A DNA stretch of 33,510 nucleotides from NCBI RefSeq assembly GCF_002584985.1, contig NZ_NUPZ01000021.1, positions 1 through 33,510 on the forward strand. Reading direction: 5' to 3'. Both the position numbers and the translations under genes were made by a program. The first letter of the stretch is position 1, and each line of letters starts with the position of its first letter. The DNA comes from Bacillus sp. AFS029637 (lineage in GTDB: Bacteria; Bacillota; Bacilli; Bacillales; Bacillaceae_G). Below the pieces are notes generated by a model that worked only from the letters and a program-made list of their open reading frames with translations, searched no databases and was not told the DNA's origin. This document shows positions 23,164 to 31,241 of this stretch, piece after piece.

Positions 23164-24321
23164 ATGAAGTTATTTCATACAGCTGATTGGCATTTAGGTA
23201 AGCTTGTTCATGGCGTGTATATGACTGAAGACCAAAAGGTTGTATTAGATCAGTTTGTACAAGCTGTTGAAGAAAAAAAACCAGATGCCGTAATTATTGC
23301 AGGGGATTTATACGACCGGGCAATTCCACCGACAGAAGCAGTAGACTTATTAAATGATGTGTTACAAAAAATAGTTATCGACTTACAAACACCTGTTATC
23401 GCAGTTGCAGGAAACCATGATAGTCCAGACCGTATACATTTTGGAAGTAATTTAATGAAGAAACAGGGGTTACATATTGTAGGGCAATTTCAATTCCCGT
23501 ATGAACCTGTTGTATTAAATGATGAATATGGAGAGGTTCATTTCCATCTCGTTCCGTATGCGGATCCAAGCATAGTTAGACATATATTGAAAAATGAAGA
23601 CGTACGTTCTCATGATGATGCGATGCGTATTTTTATGAATGAGCTTTCTGAAACGATGGATAAAGAAGCTAGACATGTATTTGTTGGACACGCATTTGTA
23701 ACTTCTTCAGGAGAAGCAGAGGAGAATACAAGCGACGCAGAACGACCACTTTCAATTGGTGGTGCTGAATATGTAAATAGTCATTATTTTGATAAGTTTC
23801 ATTACACAGCGCTTGGGCATTTACATCAAGCGCATTTCGTACGTAATGAGACAATTCGATATTCAGGTTCGCCACTTGCATATTCTATTTCAGAAGAAAA
23901 ACATAAAAAAGGATATTATATTGTTGAACTAGACGAGGAAGGCGAAGTAACAATTGAAAAAAGGTTACTTACACCACGTCGTAAAATGCGAACAGTAGAA
24001 GCGGAAATAGATGATTTATTACAGCATTCAGTAAGTGAAGATTACGTATTTGTAAAATTATTAGATGAAAATCCTGTCTTACAGCCAATGGAGAAAATAC
24101 GCTCTGTATATCCAAATGCAATGCACGTTGAAAGAGCAATGCAAAGGCGAGAGCTTACAGATACAAATGAAGTAACTGTTTCAAGACATAAAATGGATGA
24201 TTTATCTCTATTAAAGGCTTTTTATAAAGAAATGAAAGGCTTAGATTTATCTGAAGAGAAAGAACGTCTATTTATAGAAGTTTTACAAACAGTGCAAGAA
24301 CGGGAAGGTGAACGAGGATGA
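23164..24321 (+). CDS. sbcD: Exonuclease SbcD (Mre11-type subunit)
   Basis: 385 residues, ATG 23164 after AAAAGGAGC. A metallophosphoesterase with all five nuclease motifs in order: FHTADWHLGK (D8, H10), IIAGDLYDR (D48), VAGNHDS (N84, H85, D86), FVGHAF and LGHLHQ, followed by the capping domain. With SbcC it forms the bacterial Mre11-Rad50 complex, an ATP-dependent nuclease that opens DNA hairpins and protein-blocked ends. The stop codon overlaps the start of sbcC (ATGA at 24318-24321), indicating translational coupling and equal expression. The next-door DUF2584-type gene ends 15 bp upstream. Confidence 0.96.
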   Translation: MKLFHTADWHLGKLVHGVYMTEDQKVVLDQFVQAVEEKKPDAVIIAGDLYDRAIPPTEAVDLLNDVLQKIVIDLQTPVIAVAGNHDSPDRIHFGSNLMKKQGLHIVGQFQFPYEPVVLNDEYGEVHFHLVPYADPSIVRHILKNEDVRSHDDAMRIFMNELSETMDKEARHVFVGHAFVTSSGEAEENTSDAERPLSIGGAEYVNSHYFDKFHYTALGHLHQAHFVRNETIRYSGSPLAYSISEEKHKKGYYIVELDEEGEVTIEKRLLTPRRKMRTVEAEIDDLLQHSVSEDYVFVKLLDENPVLQPMEKIRSVYPNAMHVERAMQRRELTDTNEVTVSRHKMDDLSLLKAFYKEMKGLDLSEEKERLFIEVLQTVQEREGERG

Positions 24322-27300
24322 GACCGATTCAGCTTATTATGACAGCATTTGGGCCATATAAACAGAAAGAAGTAATCGATTTTGATGATCTTGGAGCGCA
24401 TCGTATTTTCGCCATTTCTGGGAATACGGGAGCTGGAAAGACAACGATTTTTGATGCAATTTGTTATGTGTTGTATGGTGAGGCTAGTGGAGAAGAGCGT
24501 AGTGATACGAGTATGCTTCGAAGTCAATTTGCTGATGATAATGTTTATACAAGTGTAGAATTAACCTTCCAGTTAAAAGGAAAGCGCTATGAAATAAAAC
24601 GACAACTTGGTCATAAAAAACAAGGGAATAAGACGATTACAGGGCATGCAGTAGAATTATACGAAGTGATTGATGAAGAGAAGGTTCCAGCTGTTGATCG
24701 TTTTCATGTAACGGATGTAAATAAAAAAGTGGAAGATTTAATTGGTTTAAGCAAACATCAATTTAGCCAAATTGTTATGTTACCACAAGGCGAATTCCGA
24801 AAACTATTAACTTCTGAGACAGAAAATAAAGAAGAGATTTTACGTCGTATTTTTAAAACAGATCGTTATAAATTAATGCGTGAGTTACTAGATCAAAAAC
24901 GTAAACAATGGAAAGATGTTTTGCAAGAAAAACAAAAAGAACGAGAATTATATTTCCGTAATGTTTTTAAATTACCAATCCGCGATGGAGCATTATTAGA
25001 GACGTTAGTGGAACAAGAACATGTAAACACGCATCAAGTAGTAGAAGCATTAGAGCAAGAAACAGCTGCGTATAAGGCAGAGGTTGATCAATTACAAGTC
25101 GAACAAGATAACCAAACGAAGCAATTGAAAGATGCAGAAACACGCTTTCATGCAGCAAAATCTGTAAATGAGAAATTTACAGATTTACAGCAAAAAAATG
25201 AGAGATATAATACATTACAAGAAAACCGTACAGTCATTGAAATGAAAGAGAAGTCCTTTAAACGTGCTGAACAAGCGAAGCGTTTACTGCCATTTGAGCA
25301 ATGGTATGAGGAAGCAATGCAAAATGAGCAGAAGGCTGAAAGTTTGTTAAAACAGATAATCGCCAAAAAAGAACATATACTAAACAGTTTTGAGCTTGCT
25401 CAGGAAAAATATGAAACAGTAAAGAATAAAGAATCAGAACGAGAAGATGCTAAGAAATTTTTTCAAAGATTAGAAGAGTTACAACCAATTATTGCATCAT
25501 TAGCTGAGAAAAAGTTGAATTTACAAAATGCTGAAATTCAAATAGGGAAATTAAAAGAAAGTATGCAAAAGTTCGATCAACTATTAGAAGAGCATATAAA
25601 TCAAAAACAGAAAATGTCTGGTGAATTACAGCAATTAGAACGAGCACTTGAGCAATATGTAACTAAAGTAGAAGAACTAACAAATATGCGAGAAGATGCA
25701 AAGATTTTAAAGCAAGCATATGATGTTTGGCAAGAAAAACAAAAATTCGAGCAAGAAAAAGAGGCCGCATTTATTAAGATGCAACAGGCCACTCGTGCGT
25801 ATGAAAATATGGAACGCCGCTGGTTAAGTGAACAAGCAGGTATATTAGCACTTCATTTACATGATGGTGAATCTTGTCCAGTATGTGGTAGTACGAATCA
25901 TCCGAAAAAAGCGACAGAGCAAAGTGATGCGATCGATGAAAAAGAGTTAAACGATTTAAGAGATAAGAAGAACGTTGCTGAAAAATTACATGTTCAAGTA
26001 GAGGAGAAATGGAATTTCTATCGACTACAATATGAAAAGGTGATAGAAGAAGTTATGAATCGAGGGTACCACTCAGAACAATTAGTTGAAACATACAGTG
26101 TGCTCGTTCAAAAAGGAAAACAATTAGCAGCAGAAGTGAATACGTTAAAAGAAAGCGAAGAAAGACGTAAACAAATCACTGTGAATATAAAAAGCCTAGA
26201 AGAAAAAGTAGATGAACTTCAGAAACAAAAACGTGAAGTAGAAACATTGCAGCACCGTACAGAAATGGAGTGCATGCAACTTCGTACGTCATATGAACAT
26301 GATAAGCAAAATATTCCAGATAACTTACAAACAGTACAAGCTTGGAAAATACAGTTTGACCAAGCTATGCAACAATTCAGGCTAATGGAAGATGAATGGA
26401 AGAAAGTGCAAGAAGCATATCAACATTGGCAAAATGAAAATATACGTATTCAAGCAGAACATGAGGGGGCTTCTAATCAATTTGAAAGTGCAAAATTGAA
26501 GAAAGAAGAGACTTTCGCGCGCTTTATGAAAGAACTTGAACAGAGTGGTTTTACAGATCCATTCACGTATAAAGAAGCTAAGTTAAATGATGCTGAGATG
26601 GAGATGTTACAAAAAGAAATTCAAAGTTATTATTCATCTCTTGAAGTACTTGTAAAGCAAATCGAAGAGTTACGTACTGAATTGAAAGATAAACAGTATA
26701 TGGATATTACTTCATTAGGTGAACACATACAAGAATTAGAAATTAATCTTGATATAATTAAAGAAAAACGTCAACGCGCGCAAAATGCTGTAGTATATAT
26801 TTCTGATTTACATGAAAATATTAGACGTATTGATGAACAAATTCATGAAGAAGAAAAGGCATTCCAAGAACTTGTTGATTTATATGAAGTAATGAAAGGT
26901 GATAACGAAAGCCGTATATCATTTGAACGTTACATCTTAATTGAGTATTTAGAACAAATTGTTCAAATCGCAAATGAGCGACTACGTAAATTATCAAATG
27001 GACAATTTTATTTAAAACGAAGTGAACGAGTTGAAAAGAGAAATCGTCAAAGTGGATTAGGTCTAGATGTATACGACGCATACACCGGCCAAACACGTGA
27101 TGTAAAAACATTATCTGGCGGTGAGAAATTTAATGCATCGCTTTGCTTAGCACTTGGAATGGCAGACGTAATTCAAGCGTATGAAGGTGGTATTTCCATC
27201 GAAACGATGTTTATCGATGAAGGATTCGGTTCATTAGATGAGGAGTCATTAACGAAAGCGGTTGACGCTTTAATTGACTTACAAAAATCAGGCCGATTTA

Positions 27301-27407
27301 TCGGTGTTATTTCACACGTTCAAGAGCTGAAAAACGCAATGCCAGCTGTATTAGAAGTAACGAAGCAGAAGGATGGGTGTAGTCAGACGAGGTTTGTGGT
27401 GAAGTAA
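24318..27407 (+). CDS. sbcC: Exonuclease SbcC (Rad50-type ATPase subunit)
   Basis: 1029 residues, starting in a 4-bp ATGA overlap with sbcD. The SMC/Rad50-type layout is clear: N-terminal ATPase half with Walker A GNTGAGKT (35-42) and the Q-loop FSQIVMLPQGEF; long coiled coils rich in Glu, Gln and Lys; a zinc hook CPVCG at C520-x-x-C523 at the apex; the second coiled coil; then the signature LSGGEKFNAS (about 932) and Walker B TMFIDEGFGSLD (D967, E968). The protein dimerises through the hook and drives SbcD nuclease activity with ATP. Length is normal for the family. A terminator follows at 27470. Confidence 0.97.
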   Translation: MRPIQLIMTAFGPYKQKEVIDFDDLGAHRIFAISGNTGAGKTTIFDAICYVLYGEASGEERSDTSMLRSQFADDNVYTSVELTFQLKGKRYEIKRQLGHKKQGNKTITGHAVELYEVIDEEKVPAVDRFHVTDVNKKVEDLIGLSKHQFSQIVMLPQGEFRKLLTSETENKEEILRRIFKTDRYKLMRELLDQKRKQWKDVLQEKQKERELYFRNVFKLPIRDGALLETLVEQEHVNTHQVVEALEQETAAYKAEVDQLQVEQDNQTKQLKDAETRFHAAKSVNEKFTDLQQKNERYNTLQENRTVIEMKEKSFKRAEQAKRLLPFEQWYEEAMQNEQKAESLLKQIIAKKEHILNSFELAQEKYETVKNKESEREDAKKFFQRLEELQPIIASLAEKKLNLQNAEIQIGKLKESMQKFDQLLEEHINQKQKMSGELQQLERALEQYVTKVEELTNMREDAKILKQAYDVWQEKQKFEQEKEAAFIKMQQATRAYENMERRWLSEQAGILALHLHDGESCPVCGSTNHPKKATEQSDAIDEKELNDLRDKKNVAEKLHVQVEEKWNFYRLQYEKVIEEVMNRGYHSEQLVETYSVLVQKGKQLAAEVNTLKESEERRKQITVNIKSLEEKVDELQKQKREVETLQHRTEMECMQLRTSYEHDKQNIPDNLQTVQAWKIQFDQAMQQFRLMEDEWKKVQEAYQHWQNENIRIQAEHEGASNQFESAKLKKEETFARFMKELEQSGFTDPFTYKEAKLNDAEMEMLQKEIQSYYSSLEVLVKQIEELRTELKDKQYMDITSLGEHIQELEINLDIIKEKRQRAQNAVVYISDLHENIRRIDEQIHEEEKAFQELVDLYEVMKGDNESRISFERYILIEYLEQIVQIANERLRKLSNGQFYLKRSERVEKRNRQSGLGLDVYDAYTGQTRDVKTLSGGEKFNASLCLALGMADVIQAYEGGISIETMFIDEGFGSLDEESLTKAVDALIDLQKSGRFIGVISHVQELKNAMPAVLEVTKQKDGCSQTRFVVK

Positions 27408-27469
27408 GTTTTGGAAATACAGTAGGAATTTCATAGTTATCCTGAATTTTATAGAATGAACTAGTGTTA

Positions 27470-27522
27470 AGTCGGTTTATATTGAAGTGCAATTGCACTT
27501 TAATATAACACCGGCTTTTTTG
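27470..27522 (+). terminator. Terminator of sbcDC
   Basis: A 15-bp stem TATATTGAAGTGCAA / TTGCACTTTAATATA, extended by AG-CGG / CCG-CT pairing with small bulges, ends in six T. Confidence 0.85.
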
Positions 27523-27533
27523 TTGAGAAAATC

Positions 27534-27572
27534 TTTATAATCTAATTTTATATTATAAAATTAGATTATAAA
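27534..27572. repeat. Perfect 39-bp AT-only palindrome
   Basis: The 19-base arm TTTATAATCTAATTTTATA (27534-27552) and its exact complement (27554-27572) flank a single T. Only the two C/G pairs within the arms are not A/T. There is no T tail outside it. Confidence 0.8.
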
Positions 27573-27631
27573 TCGTCGGCTCATCATATCCTAAAAAAAT
27601 TCGCAATCAAAATTTTTTTTAATAAAAAATA

Positions 27632-27659
27632 TGAACCTTTTTATGGAAACGAGCGAATA
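27632..27659 (+). promoter_or_regulatory. Candidate ECF sigma promoter (autoregulatory)
   Basis: TGAACC followed by a T run (27632), a 16-bp spacer and CGAATA (27654-27659) resemble ECF-type promoters (TGAAAC / CGTATA class). It precedes an ECF sigma operon, and autoregulation is usual for this group. Confidence 0.4.
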
Positions 27660-27811
27660 TAAGAGTGAGAAATACATTGGGAGAAAAAGGGGATGTGAAA
27701 TAGAAAAGAAATCTCGGAAGTGACTGTAAATATAGTAGCGACCATTAAGAAGAGGAAAAAGAAGTCAATTTATAAAAAGGCACTATTAAGGGAGACAGAG
27801 GAGGTCCAAAC

Positions 27812-28387
27812 GTGGACAAAATAGAATGGAAAGAATGGTTAGAAAGGATGGTTGCTGGTGACCAAAAAGCCTTTCAGCACATATATGAATTAACCAGTAA
27901 AGATGTTTTTCGAACGGTATCGTTTCTTATTGAGGATCAACATGATGTAGATGACATAGTAAATGGTGTTTATATTCGTATGTGGAAATCAATTGCGAAA
28001 TATGATCCACAACGTCCATTTTCATTTTGGTTACATAGTCTAGTTGTGCATGAGATACAAGATTGGAGAAGGAAGCTATGGCGCAGGTTCCGGATTTTGG
28101 AGAAAAATAAAGAATTCTGGCAGGATCAGTTTTATAAAACGGATGAAGAGGTACTACATAAGGAAACACGAAGTGAATTGCTAGAATTAGTGAAAACACT
28201 GTCATATAAACATCGTGAAGTAATTATTATGCGTTACTTTCATGAATACAGCTTAGAGGAGATTGGCTTACTTGTCGGAATCCCGATAGGAACAGTGAAA
28301 TCCCGATTGCATACGGCGCATAGACAGTTGCGAAAAGAGATGGGGAAGTTACCGGTTGAAGAGGGGGAAAAAATAAATGGATTTTGA
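27812..28387 (+). CDS. ECF-type RNA polymerase sigma factor
   Basis: 191 residues, GTG start at 27812 seven bases after AGGAGG. Region 2 covers about 12-95: AGDQKAFQHIYELTSKDVFR, EDQHDVDDIVNGVYIRMWKS (the -10-recognition helix) and RPFSFWLHSLVVHEIQDWRRK. Region 4 covers about 128-182: LVKTLSYKHREVIIMRYFHE, then YSLEEIGLLVGIPIGTVKSR, a clear helix-turn-helix for the -35. There is no region 1 or 3, as in ECF factors. The stop codon lies 11 bases inside the next gene, so the two are translationally coupled; that partner has one membrane segment and is the likely anti-sigma or stress sensor. The inducing signal cannot be told. Confidence 0.92.
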   Translation: MDKIEWKEWLERMVAGDQKAFQHIYELTSKDVFRTVSFLIEDQHDVDDIVNGVYIRMWKSIAKYDPQRPFSFWLHSLVVHEIQDWRRKLWRRFRILEKNKEFWQDQFYKTDEEVLHKETRSELLELVKTLSYKHREVIIMRYFHEYSLEEIGLLVGIPIGTVKSRLHTAHRQLRKEMGKLPVEEGEKINGF

Positions 28388-29747
28388 AAAACAATTGCGT
28401 GATGAATTTCAGAGAGAATCCGAGAGTATGCAACCATCGAATAAATTGAACAAGAGGGTAAGTGCTTCATTTGAAGAATATCGCCAAACAAAGCAAATAT
28501 ATAAAAGTGTGATAAAGAGACGATTATTAATGGGTCTTACTGCAGTAACATGTTTTGGAGCAATATTTATATTTAATACATCAATGCCAAGCTATGCGAA
28601 TATATCTACGCTACAGTCAATTTTTAAACCAGTATTAGAACATTTCCATATAAAGGAAGGGGCTGAAAAAATTACGAAAGAATCTACTACTGTTAAGGAA
28701 AGTAATGGGGTAAAAGTCACAATTAATAGTACAATCTATGACGGAGTAACATTAATTGTTTCCTATACTGTAGAAGGGAATAAGCCATTTAGTGAAGAAC
28801 CGAAAATACAAACAGATAAGAGTTTTATTACTATAGAGAATGAGAAGAATTTTGTAGCACAGAAACAAGAATATGGTGAATTTAAAGATAAAGATCATAA
28901 AGTTTACTCAGGAGCGATAACATTTGCCCTTAATAATGGTAGCTTTAACAAAAGCCTGGAAGATCAGGAAGATGCCGATCGAATTCAAGTATCTAATATA
29001 GCGAACAATTTTACTCTTTCTCTTAATGTAGAGCGATTGGGTGGAAGAGAAGGAACGACTCAAGGTAAATGGAACTTTGATTTACCCGTTCAAAGTATAC
29101 CAGCAAAACAAAGTGAGAAAGAAATTAACCTCAATAAAGACTTAAGTGCTATACGTACTAATGCGAAATTGGAAAAAGTCATTGTAACACCCCTTAGAAT
29201 ATACTTGCAAGGAACTGCGTCGGAGAAAGGCGGTCCATTTGAGTATCTTGTATTAGATGATAAAGGAGAGGTTTTAAAGCGAACGGAAAATCAGGTAATG
29301 GTAGATACTAGCAAGAATAATTCGGTCTCAACAGCAGCGTATGAAACACGTAGTCAGAATATCAAATCTATAAAAGTTATTCCATACGTCTATGGAAAAA
29401 AACACTCGGGCTATGACACGAAAAATAAAATTCTTGTTAATAAAGTAGGGGAGACAAAAATTCCTCTCGGTGATAACAAAGAAATGACAATAACTAGAAT
29501 TGAAGAAAAGGCTGGAGAAACATATGTATACTATAAAACTACAAACCCTATTAGTAACTTATGGCCATTCTTCTTAGTAGATGAAGATGGAAGAGAGGAA
29601 TTCGGTAAGCAGGAAACTCGTATCAGTACAGTTAAAGGACAAGAATCTGTAGAAGTCTTTAGAACGACATTTGGAGATAAAAAAATATTTGTCGTAAATC
29701 CAAATGATGTGTATTATGATCAAGCCTTTACGGTTGAATTTAAATAA
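28377..29747 (+). CDS. DUF4179-type membrane protein, probable anti-sigma partner
   Basis: 456 residues, ATG 28377 within the sigma gene, with GAGGGGG as ribosome site. The N-terminal 48 residues are cytoplasmic, charged, and contain a helix ending KSVIKRR; one membrane segment follows (about 50-66, LLMGLTAVTCFGAIFIF); the remaining ~390 residues are outside, with GVKVTINSTIYDGVTLIVSY near the membrane and a second beta-rich part near FEYLVLDDKGEVLKRTENQV. This layout matches proteins with DUF4179/DUF5643 domains that sit beside ECF sigma genes in bacilli. By analogy the cytoplasmic part would hold the sigma factor and the outer part would sense envelope state; no zinc anti-sigma HxxxCxxC motif is visible, so the mode of inhibition is open. 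Confidence 0.75.
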   Translation: MDFEKQLRDEFQRESESMQPSNKLNKRVSASFEEYRQTKQIYKSVIKRRLLMGLTAVTCFGAIFIFNTSMPSYANISTLQSIFKPVLEHFHIKEGAEKITKESTTVKESNGVKVTINSTIYDGVTLIVSYTVEGNKPFSEEPKIQTDKSFITIENEKNFVAQKQEYGEFKDKDHKVYSGAITFALNNGSFNKSLEDQEDADRIQVSNIANNFTLSLNVERLGGREGTTQGKWNFDLPVQSIPAKQSEKEINLNKDLSAIRTNAKLEKVIVTPLRIYLQGTASEKGGPFEYLVLDDKGEVLKRTENQVMVDTSKNNSVSTAAYETRSQNIKSIKVIPYVYGKKHSGYDTKNKILVNKVGETKIPLGDNKEMTITRIEEKAGETYVYYKTTNPISNLWPFFLVDEDGREEFGKQETRISTVKGQESVEVFRTTFGDKKIFVVNPNDVYYDQAFTVEFK

Positions 29748-29800
29748 AATAGTATAGATTTAATGTTTAAATTTGATTTAATTAAGAAGAGACTATATAA

Positions 29801-29843
29801 AATAAAACGCCGTCTTTAAATTGGAGACGACGTTTTATTTTTT
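29801..29843. terminator. Shared terminator, sigma operon / small membrane protein
   Basis: AATAAAACG and CGTCT pair with AGACG and CGTTTTATT across one C/A mismatch, loop TTAAATTGG, followed by T run. Works on both strands for the converging genes. Confidence 0.85.
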
Positions 29844-29845
29844 AT

Positions 29846-30019
29846 TTATGAGTTGTTTGGAGATGGCGGCGTATTTGCCAAACGGTTATAAGCTTTAAAA
29901 GCTGCAATTGCCGATATAACACCACCTGCTAAAAATAAAGTTGATCCGCCAACTAAAATGATCCGACTGACATATGTCTCACGTGCTTCTTCTACTTGTT
30001 CTTGTGACACTGTAGGCAT
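29846..30019 (-). CDS. Small single-span membrane protein (57 aa)
   Basis: ATG at 30019 on the minus strand follows AAAGGAGGATT; the upstream in-frame ATG at 30088 lacks a ribosome site. It begins MPTVSQEQVEEARETYVSR and has one glycine-rich membrane segment (about 23-42, ILVGGSTLFLAGGVISAIAAF), then a short tail ending NTPPSPNNS. I do not recognise a family. It shares the terminator with the sigma operon but is transcribed toward it. Confidence 0.65.
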   Translation of the reverse strand: MPTVSQEQVEEARETYVSRIILVGGSTLFLAGGVISAIAAFKAYNRLANTPPSPNNS

Positions 30020-30361
30020 ATAAAATCCTCCTTTACATAATTGTTTTGTAAATAGTATATACAAACGCCTAAAATATGTTAAAATCACAGGATAGTTCTA
30101 TGGAGAAGGTAATAGGTGTAGTATGAATTTAGAATACAAGTGGTTTAACAAATCTTCATTATAAATTTATGCAAACTTCACATACAGCACATATTAAAAT
30201 TGTATTATGTATATGTGCCAAATAAATAAAGTGAATAATAGTAAGTTCTATTTTTGAAAATTGAAAATCCTATTATTTTTATATAAAGGTCTTGATTAGG
30301 AATTTTTAGTTTTGGAAATGGTTCTTAATAAAAAGGAATTCATATAAAAGGGGAATGTCTT
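30020..30361. other. Divergent intergenic region before the ArsR-type regulator
   Basis: 342 bp, AT-rich, with ribosome sites of both flanking genes at its ends. A 13-codon ORF (ATG 30123, MNLEYKWFNKSSL) with AGGTG before it was seen but is too short to call. No clear promoter or hairpin. Confidence 0.4.
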
Positions 30362-30661
30362 ATGACAACATATACGAGTGAGATGAAGAAAACTATAGTT
30401 TCAGAAGAAGATGTAGATATTTTAAAAATTATGGCGCATCCAATCCGATTACAAATTGTAAATGAATTAAGCACAAGAAAAACATGCAACGTAACACAAT
30501 TAACAGAATTGCTAAATATTCCACAATCGACTGTTTCGCAACATTTATCAAAAATGAAAGGTAAAGTGTTACGAGCGGAGAGAAGGGGTTTAGAAATTTA
30601 TTATCACATTAATAACTTAAAAGCGAGCAAGATTGTTAGTGTTTTAGGATATATAAATTAA
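30362..30661 (+). CDS. ArsR-family transcriptional regulator, PagR-like
   Basis: 99 residues, ATG 30362 after AAAAGGGGA. A winged helix-turn-helix of ArsR type: DVDILKIMAHPIRLQIVNEL, NVTQLTELLNIPQSTVSQHL (recognition helix about 54-66) and the wing RGLEIYYHIN. It has one Cys only (C42) and lacks the metal-binding CxC motif, so metal sensing is unlikely. Length, opening and motifs (MAHPxRLxIVNEL, PQSTVSQHLxKMxGKVL, GLEIYYxINN) closely resemble PagR, the plasmid-encoded regulator of protective antigen in B. anthracis; chromosomal relatives occur in the group. Targets are unknown. It forms a single transcript with a 22-bp terminator. Confidence 0.87.
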   Translation: MTTYTSEMKKTIVSEEDVDILKIMAHPIRLQIVNELSTRKTCNVTQLTELLNIPQSTVSQHLSKMKGKVLRAERRGLEIYYHINNLKASKIVSVLGYIN

Positions 30662-30670
30662 TGAAGTACT

Positions 30671-30718
30671 ACAACATAAAATAGCCTCTGCTGTTAAGCA
30701 GGGGCTATTTTATGTTGT
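30671..30718. terminator. Bidirectional terminator between the ArsR-type and DUF2187 genes
   Basis: A 22-bp stem (30671-30692 with 30697-30718, core AAAATAGCCTCTGCT) with one G-U pair and loop GTTA; the A/T arms provide tails on both strands. Confidence 0.92.
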
Positions 30719-30719
30719 T

Positions 30720-30905
30720 TTATTTACTTGCATTTAAAATTTTATAGTTTTTATGATTTACAATTGTTCGATCAAATTCAAAAGTACCACCGCTTACATC
30801 TGTAATTTCAACTAAAACCGATTCAGTATATAGTTTTAGTACAGTTCCTGTAATCTTTAAATTATTTCGTTGAAAAAGTATAGTATCCCCTACGTTTGCT
30901 TTCAT
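30720..30905 (-). CDS. DUF2187 / YkvS-like protein
   Basis: 61 residues, ATG at 30905 after AAGGAGG on the minus strand. MKANVGDTILFQRNNLKITG, then a beta-rich LKLYTESVLVEITD and TIVNHKNYKIL match the YkvS-type DUF2187 pattern (ANVGD-hydrophobic-hydrophobic-x-F at the start; RTVVNHKNYK-hydrophobic near the end). It looks like a small SH3-like barrel. Function unknown. It is a single gene reading toward the shared terminator at 30671-30718, which it almost touches. Confidence 0.75.
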   Translation of the reverse strand: MKANVGDTILFQRNNLKITGTVLKLYTESVLVEITDVSGGTFEFDRTIVNHKNYKILNASK

Positions 30906-31108
30906 AGTACCTCCTTATAAAAGACAGAAATATTTGTTTATTATATATATTAAACCACGTACGGTTATATTAGTGAATATTTAGTTTTTTATCAATGAAA
31001 AACGACTCACAAAACAATACAAATAGCTACTACGTATTTAATAAGCAGTTTTTTTGTATTTCACCTTTCGTTTTCTGTAACTGATTCCATATATTTGACG
31101 CTCTGTCT

Positions 31109-31122
31109 TGTAAGTGCTTACA
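31109..31122. promoter_or_regulatory. cre-like site before the MFS transporter
   Basis: TGTAAGTGCTTACA fits TGWAANCGNTNWCA with one mismatch (T for the central C). It overlaps a plausible -35 (CTTACA 31117-31122) 17 bp before TACAAT (31140-31145), a placement that would let CcpA block the promoter. Confidence 0.45.
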
Positions 31123-31175
31123 CCAATAGGAACATCCTATACAATGAAGTTGTTAAATCAAATGAGGTGACTAAG

Positions 31176-31241
31176 ATGAATATGAAAAAAGTAAACTTAG
31201 CAAATACAATTGAAATAGAAAGAGGAGGCGGGATGATATGA
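31176..31241 (+). CDS. 21-aa leader ORF coupled to the MFS transporter
   Basis: ATG 31176, preceded by GAGGTG (31164-31169), opens MNMKKVNLANTIEIERGGGM plus Ile and stops at TGA 31239-31241, overlapping the transporter ATG at 31238 (ATGA). Its codons include the AGAGGAGG ribosome site of the transporter. It has its own ribosome site, so translation is plausible; a regulatory (coupling) role is more likely than a functional peptide. Confidence 0.45.
   Translation: MNMKKVNLANTIEIERGGGMI

Larger units (their letters stand above)
27408..27811. other. Region between sbcC and the sigma-factor operon
   Basis: 404 bp without a gene. In order it holds the sbcDC terminator (27470-27522), a 39-bp perfect palindrome (27534-27572), an ECF-type promoter candidate (27632-27659) and the AGGAGG ribosome site of the sigma gene (27799-27804). 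The untranslated leader of the operon would be about 145 bases. Confidence 0.55.
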
